A stretch of 64,000 nt of DNA from Leucobacter komagatae (GTDB taxonomy: Bacteria; Actinomycetota; Actinomycetes; Actinomycetales; Microbacteriaceae): assembly GCF_006716085.1 (NCBI RefSeq), contig NZ_VFON01000001.1, positions 1 to 64,000 of the forward strand, given 5' to 3'. The notes below the pieces were generated by a model. The model worked only from the letters and a program-made list of their open reading frames with translations, was not told the DNA's origin and did not search any database. Both the position numbers and the translations under genes were made by a program. Positions 10,296 to 18,428 of the stretch are shown here, piece after piece; the stretch's first letter is position 1, and each line of letters starts with the position of its first letter.

Positions 10296-10931
10296 GTGAA
10301 GAGCCACGAACAGGACGACGAGTCCGCGACCCTCAAGGCCCGCTTCGCCGACGAGGCGTTGCCGCTGCTTGACCAGCTGTTTGGCGCCGCGATGAAGATG
10401 ACACGCAACCCGCAGGATGCGCAGGATCTCGTGCAGGAGACCTTTCTGAAGGCCTACCAGGCGTTTGCCTCGTTCCAAGAGGGCACGAACCTGAAGGCCT
10501 GGCTGTACCGTATCATGACGAACAGCTACATCAACACATACCGCAAGAAGCAGCGCCAGCCCTTCCTGGGGGCGGTCGAGGAGCTTGAGGACTGGCAGCT
10601 GGGAGGCGCCGAGTCGACGACCGCGATGGCATCGCAGTCGGCGGAGGCTGAAGCGATCGATCGCACGCCCGATTCGGTCGTGACGAGCGCGCTGAATGAC
10701 CTGGCCGAAGATTTCCGGATGGCCGTCTACCTCGCCGACGTTGAGGGCTTCAGCTACCAGGAGATCGCAGACATTCAGGAGGTGCCGATCGGCACCGTCA
10801 TGAGTCGCCTCCACCGTGGACGGGCGAAGCTCAGGCAGGTGCTTGGGGAATACGCGCGCGAGCAGGGCGTTGGACTAGACAGAGCCGAACAGGCGACCAA
10901 AACACCGACAACGAAGGGAGCCGCGCGATGA
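10296..10931 (+). CDS. sigR: ECF RNA polymerase sigma factor SigR/SigH
   Basis: This group IV sigma factor (211 residues) directs the thiol-oxidative stress response. Region 2 covers about residues 20-90 ([36 protein letters not shown]). Region 4 covers about 135-190 ([26 protein letters not shown]). It starts with GTG 10296, and TAGGAT at 10284-10289 leaves a 6-base gap, so the main promoter appears to be leaderless. It overlaps rsrA by ATGA. The pair with rsrA makes the assignment as SigR (SigH in mycobacteria) firm. Confidence 0.95.
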   Translation: MKSHEQDDESATLKARFADEALPLLDQLFGAAMKMTRNPQDAQDLVQETFLKAYQAFASFQEGTNLKAWLYRIMTNSYINTYRKKQRQPFLGAVEELEDWQLGGAESTTAMASQSAEAEAIDRTPDSVVTSALNDLAEDFRMAVYLADVEGFSYQEIADIQEVPIGTVMSRLHRGRAKLRQVLGEYAREQGVGLDRAEQATKTPTTKGAAR

Positions 10932-11167
10932 GCGACTGCGGATGCGACAAAGCCAAAGCCAACATTTATGAGTTGCTGCGCGGTGAGCTGTGCGCTGAGG
11001 AATCGGCCCCGATCCGGGAGCACCTCGAGCACTGTGCCGACTGCCAGAACGAGCAGAGCGTCTGCGCGCGCCTCACCTCAGCCGTACGCCGTGCCTGCGA
11101 AGAAGAACGCGACGGCGCTGCGCCAGCAGACCTGCGAGACGCGATTCTCCGAGGCCTCACCGTCTAG
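10928..11167 (+). CDS. rsrA: zinc-binding anti-sigma factor RsrA
   Basis: This 79-residue anti-sigma factor holds SigR inactive until its thiols are oxidised. The ZAS motif H32-x3-C36-x2-C39 (HLEHCADC) is intact, and the N-terminal CGC (C4, C6) supplies further ligands or redox thiols. Its ATG overlaps the sigR stop (ATGA), so translation is coupled. Its last codons and stop form the left copy of a 22-bp direct repeat, and a foreign islet begins directly behind it. The encoded protein is left complete. Confidence 0.95.
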   Translation: MSDCGCDKAKANIYELLRGELCAEESAPIREHLEHCADCQNEQSVCARLTSAVRRACEEERDGAAPADLRDAILRGLTV

Positions 11168-11168
11168 C
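11147..11168. repeat. left 22-bp direct repeat, attachment-site-like, inside rsrA end
   Basis: These 22 bases (beginning CTCCGAGGCC, ending GTCTAGC) encode the last six codons and stop of rsrA and are repeated exactly at 12511-12532. The repeats bound the three-gene islet. Confidence 0.85.
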
Positions 11169-11548
11169 TTTACCGGGCCAGGCCATCCTCGGGGGTGGTC
11201 GGGTCCCGAACCTCACTCGTTCGGACGCTGTCGCGGCGGCGAGCTCGTTCCACAACTCCACATCCTCACTGGTTGGGAGGACGTCAAGAATGTTCTTCCA
11301 GACGAGCCAGGATGGCATCAGGGTTAGCGCGAACTGTTGCCGCGTGAAGACGCCGCCCTGTTGGAACGGGACGATCACTCCGGATGGCGTGTCTAGCCAC
11401 GCTAGGGTGTGCTCGCGCAGTTCCTGCCTTCCCTGGCTCCGGAGACATCAGCCGTCCAGCCGGGGGCAAGCCGGAGCTCCCATGGGAATTCCGCTTCCCT
11501 GACGAAGACCTCGTCGCCGCCCAAACTATGCGTAGCGCTGTTCGGCAT
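11157..11548 (-). pseudogene. islet gene 3, unknown, broken by one frameshift
   Basis: The frame opens at ATG 11548, overlapping the stop of the membrane-protein gene (ATGA), and reads MPNSATHSLGGDEVFVREAE and on to LAPGWTADVSG. It hits TAG at 11402. A second frame, open from about 11450, continues with ELREHTLAWLDTPSGVIVPF, then FALTLMPSWLVWKN and DVELWNELAAATASERVRF to a stop at 11157. Joined by one single-base shift between about 11405 and 11450 this is a soluble protein of about 130 residues. I do not recognise it. The shift may be a mutation or a sequence error. Its end overlaps the end of rsrA on the other strand. Confidence 0.5.
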
Positions 11549-11976
11549 CAGTCTCCCTTCGGACGCACGTCTCCCGTACCTCGCGCTACGCCTCGCCTCC
11601 GGGCCTTTTGCCGCTTGCGCGCGCGGCGTCGCCCGCGTCGCTCCTGGTCGTGCGCGCGAATCCACTTCGGAACGCAGAATGGCGGAGCCGGGACGCCCGC
11701 GTAGACCAGGAGTACGAGTGCGCCAAGTGCGAGGCATGCGAGAACGGGGAGCGCGGCGACGCGAGTGACTAGTGGATTTGGGACTCCCACATTCTCGGCG
11801 AAGCGCATCAACAAGATCACCGAGAGTCCCATAAGGAAACCAGGCACCCCGTACATCAGCGTAGAACGCAAGTACCCTTGGTGCCAGGTTGAAGAAGATG
11901 GAGTGAGTAACCATCTCACCCAGAAGCCAAGCGCCGCGAGCGAGAGAAGCCCGCCGAATAGAGTCCACAGGATCAT
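11548..11976 (-). CDS. islet gene 2, membrane protein with basic tail
   Basis: This 142-residue protein has three predicted membrane helices (about residues 2-23, 42-62 and 72-94) and a strongly basic C-terminal tail (RRGRRRARKRQKARRR). It overlaps the genes on both sides by ATGA, so it is translated together with the glycine-zipper protein before it. I find no known family. A small membrane protein coupled to a probable membrane-active protein would suit an immunity or delivery partner; this is inference only. Confidence 0.65.
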   Translation of the reverse strand: MILWTLFGGLLSLAALGFWVRWLLTPSSSTWHQGYLRSTLMYGVPGFLMGLSVILLMRFAENVGVPNPLVTRVAALPVLACLALGALVLLVYAGVPAPPFCVPKWIRAHDQERRGRRRARKRQKARRRGVARGTGDVRPKGD

Positions 11977-12353
11977 CAGGTACCGAACAACCCTCCGAAG
12001 AATATACCGGCCGATTGCGGGCCAACGGCTATACCCGCACCGATCTTAGTTGCAGCGTCAGCGACGCCTTGGGTCGCCTTTCCGGCAACGTCCTTGATCT
12101 GATCACCCAGCCATTGGCCGGCGGTAGTCCCGGCAAATCCGCCGATCAAACCTCCGACCACTGTTCCCACGCCGGGGATCGCCGCTTCAACGGTGCAGAG
12201 TTCAGTGGAAGGGCGTGCGTGACGGCCGGAAAAGCCCTCGCACGCGTGCGAGGCGAGCTGGGATCGAGACCAACCCTGAACGCGGAGCGTGGACGCGGCG
12301 CGCTCAGCGGCTTTCACGAGGCCGTCGGCAGCCTCGGGACTGAACTGAACCAT
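11976..12353 (-). CDS. islet gene 1, Cys-containing N-terminal domain plus glycine zipper
   Basis: This 125-residue protein has two parts. Residues 1-56 match the N-terminus of the lipase-like protein at 56 kb, with the same spacing of W28, C38, F41, G43, C53 and E56 (QGWSRS, HACEGFSG). Residues 60-125 are rich in glycine, with G63, G67, G71, G75, G79 and G83 at exact four-residue steps, a glycine zipper expected to pack or oligomerise in membranes. There is no signal peptide. ATG 12353 is preferred; GTG 12359 in the same frame is possible. It may be a small membrane-active effector or a structural partner. The stop overlaps the next ATG. Confidence 0.65.
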   Translation of the reverse strand: MVQFSPEAADGLVKAAERAASTLRVQGWSRSQLASHACEGFSGRHARPSTELCTVEAAIPGVGTVVGGLIGGFAGTTAGQWLGDQIKDVAGKATQGVADAATKIGAGIAVGPQSAGIFFGGLFGT

Positions 12354-12510
12354 ACGCACATCATTTCAGGGGGCAATCATGTTTGCAACAGTTGACGTGA
12401 ATTGTGTTGTCGAAAGCGGTCTGACCTGTGGCGCGGGGTCCAACGTGTGAGTGTTCAAAGAGACACACGCACGCACCCATCAAACGCACCGGCCCCGGGG
12501 CCGCATTAGC

Positions 12511-12532
12511 CTCCGAGGCCTCACCGTCTAGC
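12511..12532. repeat. right 22-bp direct repeat of the rsrA 3' end
   Basis: This is identical to 11147-11168. The bases before it (ATTAGC) and after it (CCGGTT) differ from those of the left copy, so the repeat is exactly 22 bp. It ends 5 bases before the ybaK stop codon. Confidence 0.85.
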
Positions 12533-12536
12533 CCGG

Positions 12537-13025
12537 TTACTCCTCGTCGTGCCAGCCGGTGCAGACGTCGACCCATCCGAGCGCGTCGCTGAGCTCCTCA
12601 AGCTCGGCGATCGTCAGCTCGACGGCTGAGTTCGCGCTGCCCGCGGCCGGGAACACTGTCGCGAAGCGCCTGAGCGATGCGTCGAGGTAGACGCGTGCCT
12701 CGTCGGGGTTCGCAAACGGGCACACGCCGCCGACGGGGTGGCCGGTGAGCCGCTCAACGTCGTCGAACTTCAGCATGCTCGGCTTCGCGCGGAACTCGCG
12801 TTTGAACATGCCGCCGTTGACCTTCGCGTCGCCCGCAGCGACGACGAGGATTGCGCCGGGCTCGTCGGTCGTGCTTGCAAACGCGAGCGTCTTCGCGATG
12901 CGCGCTGGCTCGGTGCCGGCCTGTTTCGCGGCGAGCTCGACCGTCGCGCTCGACTCGGCGAACTCGAGAATGCTTCCGTTCCAGCCCTGCGCCAGCAGGT
13001 GGGTGCGCACGGTGTCGATGCTCAT
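12537..13025 (-). CDS. YbaK/EbsC-family aminoacyl-tRNA deacylase
   Basis: This 162-residue protein has the YbaK/ProX fold that hydrolyses mischarged tRNA, such as Cys- or Ala-tRNA(Pro). Motifs are AAKQAGTEPARIAKTLAF, VVAAGDAKVNGGMFKREF (with the family lysine) and GHPVGGVCPFAN. Length is normal for a stand-alone domain. It begins 2 bases after the stop of the last transporter gene and has no promoter of its own that I can see, so it is probably the last gene of the peptide transporter operon. The cognate tRNA cannot be told from sequence. Confidence 0.9.
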   Translation of the reverse strand: MSIDTVRTHLLAQGWNGSILEFAESSATVELAAKQAGTEPARIAKTLAFASTTDEPGAILVVAAGDAKVNGGMFKREFRAKPSMLKFDDVERLTGHPVGGVCPFANPDEARVYLDASLRRFATVFPAAGSANSAVELTIAELEELSDALGWVDVCTGWHDEE

Positions 13026-13027
13026 GT

Positions 13028-13948
13028 CTATCCTTCGCTCGGTGGGGCGCTGGCCTCGCCGCGCCAGGTGGTGTCGGGGAGCCGCAGCCGCGAGGCGACG
13101 AGCTCCCGTGTGTACGGGTGCGTTGGGGCTTCGAGAAGCTCGGCGGTCGGCCCGTCCTCGACGATCTTGCCGCCCTGCATGACCACCGTGCGCTCAGCGA
13201 GCTGCGGCACGATGCCGAGGTCGTGCGTGATCGTCACGAGGGTGAGCCCGAACTCTTCCCGCAGCTCGGCGAGGAGGCCGAGCACGCGCGCCCGCACGAG
13301 CACGTCGAGCGCACTCACCGGTTCGTCGCCGACGAGCAGCTCGGGCCCGTGCACAATCGCTCGGGCGACGGCGATGCGCTGCCGCTGCCCGCCGGAAAAC
13401 GCATCGGGGTAGCGGGTCGCGGCGCTCGCAGGCAGGCCGACGAGCTCCAGCACGGCGCGCACCATCGCGCCGTGGTCGCCGGCGACCCCTGCGCCCTCGA
13501 GCGACTCGGAGACCGACTGTTCGATGGTGCGCCGCGGGTTGAACGACGAGTACGGGTCTTGGAAGACGAGGCCGGTGCGGCGGCGCAGCCAGCCCAGGTC
13601 GCCAGAACGTGCGTCGACCTCGCGGCCCGCGAAGCGGATGGTGCCGGTGGTCGGCTTGCTCAGGCCGAGGAGCTGCCTGATGAGTGTGGTCTTGCCCGAT
13701 CCTGATTCCCCGACGATTGCGACGCTCTCGCCGCGCTCGATCGTGAGCGAGGCGCCGTCGAGGGCGCGTACGACCTGGCCGCGCTCGAAGAGCTTGCGTG
13801 CCGGGGTGCGAAACTCCTTCGAGACGTCAGTGAGCTCGACGAGCGGGTGGCCTGCCTCGCGGGCGCGCTGCTCCGCGTCCGGGAGGTTTAACTGCCCGGT
13901 CCAAGGGGTACTGCCCGTCCAAGTGGCGGCCGGCGTCTGGTCGTTCAT
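13028..13948 (-). CDS. peptide/nickel ABC transporter ATP-binding protein, DppF-like
   Basis: This is the second ATPase of a Dpp/Opp-type importer, 306 residues. Walker A is GESGSGKTT, the Q-loop region VFQDPYSSFNPRRT, the signature FSGGQRQRIAVARA, Walker B LLVGDEP and the H-loop THD. The C-terminal oligopeptide-transporter extension THPYTRELVASRL is present. I chose ATG 13948 because it overlaps the previous stop (ATGA); the longer frame only runs into that gene. N-terminal residues 1-35 are variable. Confidence 0.93.
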   Translation of the reverse strand: MNDQTPAATWTGSTPWTGQLNLPDAEQRAREAGHPLVELTDVSKEFRTPARKLFERGQVVRALDGASLTIERGESVAIVGESGSGKTTLIRQLLGLSKPTTGTIRFAGREVDARSGDLGWLRRRTGLVFQDPYSSFNPRRTIEQSVSESLEGAGVAGDHGAMVRAVLELVGLPASAATRYPDAFSGGQRQRIAVARAIVHGPELLVGDEPVSALDVLVRARVLGLLAELREEFGLTLVTITHDLGIVPQLAERTVVMQGGKIVEDGPTAELLEAPTHPYTRELVASRLRLPDTTWRGEASAPPSEG

Positions 13949-14751
13949 GCGGCTTCCCCTCCTGCCGCTGCGATGAGCGCCTGGGTGACCTCGTGGGTGG
14001 GGCGCTCGAGAATCTCTCGCACGCTGCCCTGCTCGACGATCTGCCCGTCGGCGAACACGAGCACGCGCTCGGCGACCTGATTCACGACAGCGATGTCGTG
14101 CGTGATGCAGACGAGGGAGCACTCGTCGCGGTCGGTGATTTCGGTAAACAGCTCGAGGATGCCGCGCTGCACGGTCACGTCGAGCGCGGTCGTCGGTTCG
14201 TCAGCGAGCAGCAGGCCAGGCGACGCCGAGATCGCCGCGGCGATCGCCGCTCGCTGCCGCTGGCCGCCCGACACCTCGTGCGGGTAGGCGCGAACGATAC
14301 GTTCAGGATCGCGGAGCCCGACCTGCCGCGCAAGCCTGAGCGCCGCCTCGCGCCGCTGAGCGCGACCGAGGTGGTAGTGGATCGCGAGCGCCTCCGTCAT
14401 TTGGGTTCCGAGCCGACGGAACGGGCTCAGCGCTGTCTTCGGCTCCTGGAAGACCATGCCAATGCGGTCGCCGCGAATCGCCGCGAGCTCGCGGTCGCTC
14501 AGCCCGAGCAGCTCGCGCCCGTTCGCCCGCACCGAGCCGCTCACCGTCGCCTCGCGGGGGAGGAGGCCGGCAATTGCGAGCGCCGTCATCGTCTTGCCCG
14601 AGCCCGAGCCGCCGATGATGCCGAGCCGCTCGCCGGCCTCGAGGTAGAAGCTGATACCGTGCAGAATCTCGGTGCCGCCAATCGAGACCCTGAGATCCTT
14701 GACCTCGAGCTCGGTCGCGCCCGTCTCCACAGTGTCGTGCTGTTCGTTCAC
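13945..14751 (-). CDS. peptide/nickel ABC transporter ATP-binding protein, DppD-like
   Basis: This is the first ATPase of the importer, 268 residues. It has Walker A GGSGSGKTM, Q-loop MVFQEPKTALSPFRR, signature VSGGQRQRAAIAAA, Walker B LLLADEP and the switch His in ITHD. It overlaps both flanking genes by 4 bases (ATGA). Length is at the short end for DppD because the C-terminal extension ends soon after THEVTQALIAA. Confidence 0.93.
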   Translation of the reverse strand: MNEQHDTVETGATELEVKDLRVSIGGTEILHGISFYLEAGERLGIIGGSGSGKTMTALAIAGLLPREATVSGSVRANGRELLGLSDRELAAIRGDRIGMVFQEPKTALSPFRRLGTQMTEALAIHYHLGRAQRREAALRLARQVGLRDPERIVRAYPHEVSGGQRQRAAIAAAISASPGLLLADEPTTALDVTVQRGILELFTEITDRDECSLVCITHDIAVVNQVAERVLVFADGQIVEQGSVREILERPTHEVTQALIAAAGGEAA

Positions 14752-15596
14752 CGGGGCACCTCCGCGGTCTCATCGGCAGGCTCGCGCATGTCGAGCGCGT
14801 CTCGAAGCTGGTCGCCAAACAGGAAGAACGCGAGCACCGTGACCGTGATCGCAAGGCCCGGCCACACCACGGTCTCCGGGTAGACGGACACGAAGCGCTG
14901 CGTCGACGCGAGCATTCCGCCCCATGAGGGCACGTCTTTCGGGGCGCCGAACCCGAGGTAGCTCAGGCTCGCCTCAGCGAGCACCGCCGTGCCCATCGTC
15001 CAGGTGACCTGCACGATGTAGACGGGGAGCACGCTCGGGATGAGGTGGCGGAACAGGATCCGGGTGCGCGAGAGCCCGGCGACCTGGGCGGCGACCACGA
15101 AGTCGGCGCCCTGCACCTGCCGGAACTCGGCGCGCAGTACGCGCCCCATGGAGACGCCGAACGCGACCCCGAGCGCGGCGACGACGATCGGAATGCCACT
15201 GCCGAAGACCGCGGTGAGCATGATCGCGAGGAGCGTGGTCGGGAACGCGACGAGCACGTCGATGCCGACCGCCACAACCTCGCGGACTGGGCGCCCCCCG
15301 AGCCCGCCGAGCAGCGCGAGCACGAAGCCGATGAGGCTCGCGAGTGCGCCGGTGCCCAGCGCGACCCCGAAGGAGACGCGGCTGCCGGCGATGAGGCGTG
15401 ATGCGATGTCGCGGCCGCTGCCGTCGGTGCCGAGCCAGTGCTCGCCCGACGGTGGCAGCCACACGTTGCCGGTCGCGTGGTTCGGGTCTTGTGGCAGCCA
15501 GAAGTACGAGGCGATCGACACGCAGGCGACGAGCACAAGCACGCCGACCGCGAAAACACCGACGGGCTTTCGCATGACTTTTCGGAGCGTCTTCAT
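14748..15596 (-). CDS. peptide ABC transporter permease, DppC-like
   Basis: This 282-residue membrane permease has an N-terminal helix (GVFAVGVLVLVACVSIASYF), the DppC family segment NWLGTDGSGRD-like (HWLGTDGSGRDIASRLI) and five further helices. The EAA loop is EASLSYLGFG. It forms the channel with the DppB-like protein. It overlaps both neighbours by 4 bases. Confidence 0.93.
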   Translation of the reverse strand: MKTLRKVMRKPVGVFAVGVLVLVACVSIASYFWLPQDPNHATGNVWLPPSGEHWLGTDGSGRDIASRLIAGSRVSFGVALGTGALASLIGFVLALLGGLGGRPVREVVAVGIDVLVAFPTTLLAIMLTAVFGSGIPIVVAALGVAFGVSMGRVLRAEFRQVQGADFVVAAQVAGLSRTRILFRHLIPSVLPVYIVQVTWTMGTAVLAEASLSYLGFGAPKDVPSWGGMLASTQRFVSVYPETVVWPGLAITVTVLAFFLFGDQLRDALDMREPADETAEVPR

Positions 15597-16549
15597 TCTT
15601 CGCCCTCCGCCCGGAGCCGCGGGTCGATGATGCGGTGCACCACATCGACGAGAGCCCCCATGACGAGAATCACGGAGGTGAGTACCAAGAGCGTCGACTG
15701 GACCTTCGGGAGGTCGCGCTCGCCGACGTCGGAAACGAGCATTGTGCCGAGGCCCGGGAGGCTGAACAGCTGCTCGACGACGACGGCACCGACGAGCAGC
15801 GCCGCCGCCTGGAGGCCAAGCATCGAGATGATCGACAGCCCGACGCCCGGGAGCCCCTGCGTGAGGAGCGCGCGGAGCCTGGAGTTCCCCTGCGACATCG
15901 CGGTGCGCACGTGGTCAGCGTCGAGCGCGCGCAGCGTCGCGCTTCGCACGAGCCGGAAGAGGATCGCGCCCTCGATGAGGCCGATCGTGAGGGCGGGCAG
16001 CACGAGTGACCGGAACGCTTGGAACGGCCGCTCCCACCCGTCTTGCGGGAACCCCTGGGACGGCAGCCACCCGAGCCACGACGAGAGCACCAGCGTGCCG
16101 AGGAGGCCCGCCCACACGACAGGGATCGCGGAGGCGAGCACGCTCGAGGCCGACACGAGCTGCCCGAGCGTCGTCGAATTGCGGTACGCGGCGAACACCC
16201 CGAGCGGCAGCGCCACGAGCAAGACGACGGCGAGCGACATGATCGTCAGCGGAATGGTGACCTCCGCCTTCTCGGCGAGTTCGGAGGAGATCTCTGTTCC
16301 CGTGACGACGGAGTGCCCGAGATCGAAGCGCAGCACGCCGCCGATCCAGTCGACGTACTGGGCGAACAGCGGTCGGTTCAGGCCCAGCTGCTCGCGCAGC
16401 GCCTCGACCTGGGCCGGGGATGCCTGGGTGCCGCCAATGACCTGGGCGACGTCGCCCGGAAGAATTCGCAACGTTGCGAAGATGAGTACGCTCGCGACGA
16501 GCCAGGCGAGAGCCAGGAGGCCTGCGCGGCCAATGATGAATCGCGTCAC
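15593..16549 (-). CDS. peptide ABC transporter permease, DppB-like
   Basis: This 318-residue permease begins MTRFIIGRAGLLALAWLVAS and has six predicted helices. The DppB marker LNRPLFAQYVDWIGGVLRFDLGHS is split here as QLGLNRPLFAQY and LRFDLGHSV. The EAA-type loop VVVEQLFSLPGLG is near residue 255. It is the first gene after the binding protein, separated by 111 bases that hold a strong hairpin, so its expression may be lower than that of the binding protein. Confidence 0.93.
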   Translation of the reverse strand: MTRFIIGRAGLLALAWLVASVLIFATLRILPGDVAQVIGGTQASPAQVEALREQLGLNRPLFAQYVDWIGGVLRFDLGHSVVTGTEISSELAEKAEVTIPLTIMSLAVVLLVALPLGVFAAYRNSTTLGQLVSASSVLASAIPVVWAGLLGTLVLSSWLGWLPSQGFPQDGWERPFQAFRSLVLPALTIGLIEGAILFRLVRSATLRALDADHVRTAMSQGNSRLRALLTQGLPGVGLSIISMLGLQAAALLVGAVVVEQLFSLPGLGTMLVSDVGERDLPKVQSTLLVLTSVILVMGALVDVVHRIIDPRLRAEGEE

Positions 16550-16603
16550 GTTCCGAGACTACTCACTCTGGGGCCTCCTATGTGCGTAGGCGTGAGACGT
16601 GTT

Positions 16604-16642
16604 CGGGCTCGGGGAGCGCCTGCGCGGCGGTCCCCGAGCCCG
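16604..16642 (-). terminator. hairpin between binding-protein and permease genes
   Basis: Perfect 12-bp arms CGGGCTCGGGGA (16604-16615) and 16631-16642 with a 15-base loop. Its place inside the operon suggests partial termination, so that the binding protein is made in excess. Confidence 0.7.
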
Positions 16643-16660
16643 GGTGGACGGTGTGACCGG

Positions 16661-18190
16661 CTAGTCGATCGAGACGCCGGCGAGGCTCACGCGAGCGTTG
16701 GTGTTCACGCTCGGGAAGCCGCTGACCTTCGTGCTGATGACGTTGGTCGGCGTGTAGTTGAACAGCCACTTTGCGGGGGCATCCTCCGCGATGATGCGGG
16801 CGGCGTCCTCGAGTAGCTTCGCCTCGGCACCGGCGTCGGTGCTTGCGATCGACTCCGCGTACAGGCGCTGCACCTCGGGGTTGTCGTACCCGAAGTAGTA
16901 CCCGGGGTTGGCGTAGTTGCCGAGGTCGCGCGCTTCCGCGTGGTCGACGTAGCTGAGGTCGAAGTCGTGGTTCGAGTAGACGTCGTTCAACCAGGTCGGG
17001 AACTCGACGGGCTTGACCTTCGCCGAGACCCCGATCTCCGCGAGCTGGCTGGTGACCATGTCGAGCGCCGCGGTGTCGTAGAAGTTTGGCGAGGTGATGG
17101 TGAGGCTGAGGTTCGACTGGCCGGCCTCGGCGAGCAGCGCGCGGGCGGCCTCGGGGTCGTAAGCGTTCACGTCGGTGAGGTCGACGTAGCCGGGCTCGCC
17201 CTCGGTGATCGGGCTTCCAAGCTGCACGGCGTCGCCGTTCTGCGATGCGACGAGGGCCTCACCGTTGATCGCCATGCTCAGCGCCTTGCGCACGCGGGGG
17301 TCATCGAAGGGTGCGCGGGCGCTGTTGTAGGCGAGCGTGAAGACGTCAGCGCTGTCTGCGCGGACCATCTCGAAGTTCGCGTTGCCCTCGAACTCCGCGC
17401 GCAGCGGCGAGAGCAGGGCAGTGTGGACGTCGATGTCGCCGTCCTTCAGCGCGTTCACGGCCGCACGGCCCTCGGGGAAGAAGCGGAAGGTTGCGCGGTC
17501 AACGATCGCGGGCTCGCCCCAGTAGTCGGCGAACCTGTCGAGCGTGATGCTGTCGCCCTGCTTCCACCGCGTGAACTCGAAGGGGCCGGTGCCGTTGGCC
17601 GAGTTCTGCAGCCCGTCGGTGGAGCCGCCCTCAAGGATGACACCCGCCGAGCCAGCGAGCTCCCACAGGAGGCGCGAGTTTGGCTCACCGAGCACGACCT
17701 TCACGGTGTCAGCGTCAATCTGCTCAACCTTCGCGTCGAACCCGACGGCGTCCGCCGTCAGCGCGCCGCTCAGCGACGCAACGACGTCGTCTGCCGTGAG
17801 CTCCGCGCCCGAGTGGAACGTCACGCCCGAACGCAGGGTGAACGTGTACTCGAGGCCGTCGGCGCTCACCTCGGGCATCTTCGTTGCGAGGACGGGAACG
17901 ATGTCGGCGATGCTGCCGGGCTCAATGCCGACGAGGCCCTGGTAGACGTTATCGATGAGCACCTGGCCCGTCGCGACGCCGGCGTCGTTACGAATGTCGA
18001 GGCTTGTGGGCTCGAGCACGAGCCCAACCGCGATCTCCTTCTTCGCGTCGCCGCCCTCCGTGGGGCGGGTGAGGGCGAAGTAGGCGGCGACGGCGGCGAT
18101 GAGGCCGACAATGATGATGACGCCGATGACAATGGGGGTCTTCGAGCGCTTGCGCTTCGTGTACGTCGGCTGCGGGTTCGACTCACTCAC
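16661..18190 (-). CDS. peptide ABC transporter substrate-binding protein (SBP_bac_5)
   Basis: This 509-residue extracellular binding protein belongs to the DppA/OppA family. SBP_bac_5 signatures are FTLRSGVTFHSGAELTADDV and NGTGPFEF, with DPRVRKALSMAI further on. The N-terminus has a basic stretch (TKRKRSKT) and one membrane helix (PIVIGVIIIVGLIAAVAAYFAL) but no lipobox cysteine. It is therefore likely membrane-anchored by an uncleaved helix or released by signal peptidase I, unlike the usual lipoprotein form. It starts with GTG 18190 after GAGGAG. The 238 bases upstream (to 18428) hold the operon promoter region and no gene. Confidence 0.92.
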   Translation of the reverse strand: MSESNPQPTYTKRKRSKTPIVIGVIIIVGLIAAVAAYFALTRPTEGGDAKKEIAVGLVLEPTSLDIRNDAGVATGQVLIDNVYQGLVGIEPGSIADIVPVLATKMPEVSADGLEYTFTLRSGVTFHSGAELTADDVVASLSGALTADAVGFDAKVEQIDADTVKVVLGEPNSRLLWELAGSAGVILEGGSTDGLQNSANGTGPFEFTRWKQGDSITLDRFADYWGEPAIVDRATFRFFPEGRAAVNALKDGDIDVHTALLSPLRAEFEGNANFEMVRADSADVFTLAYNSARAPFDDPRVRKALSMAINGEALVASQNGDAVQLGSPITEGEPGYVDLTDVNAYDPEAARALLAEAGQSNLSLTITSPNFYDTAALDMVTSQLAEIGVSAKVKPVEFPTWLNDVYSNHDFDLSYVDHAEARDLGNYANPGYYFGYDNPEVQRLYAESIASTDAGAEAKLLEDAARIIAEDAPAKWLFNYTPTNVISTKVSGFPSVNTNARVSLAGVSID

Positions 18191-18428
18191 GGTGACTCCT
18201 CGGGGTCGATCTGCGACGGGGCAGATGGGTCAGTTTCGGAGCCTGCGTTGACGCATGGCGCACGCAGGCGGGATCAGCGCTGGAAAGCCGTGCGCTGAAC
18301 GCCTGCGCCTCGCTGCGCGGGTGTCGAGGATCGAGACTACGCTGAGCAAACTCGAAGTGACGCCGAGAAGTCGACCTTGTTGCAGGGTTGTTACGAACCG
18401 CGTGGTCGGTTCCGTGCCGGGGTGGGCG

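Larger units (their letters stand above)
11169..12510. mobile_element. 1.34-kb foreign islet between rsrA and ybaK
   Basis: The segment lies between two exact 22-bp copies of the rsrA 3' end. Without it the rsrA stop would be 5 bases from the convergent ybaK stop, so it is an insertion in an otherwise tight gene pair. Such duplication of a gene's 3' end is typical of site-specific integration, but no recombinase or terminal inverted repeat is present. It carries three overlapping minus-strand genes (12353 to 11157). The 150 bases at 12360-12510 hold only the likely promoter region and a GC-rich stretch; I see no gene there. Confidence 0.75.

Noticed and set aside
12361..12576. A 71-residue minus-strand frame at the right end of the islet
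   Set aside because: It crosses the right direct repeat and the ybaK end, has odd composition (many Cys and His in no pattern) and no ribosome binding site.
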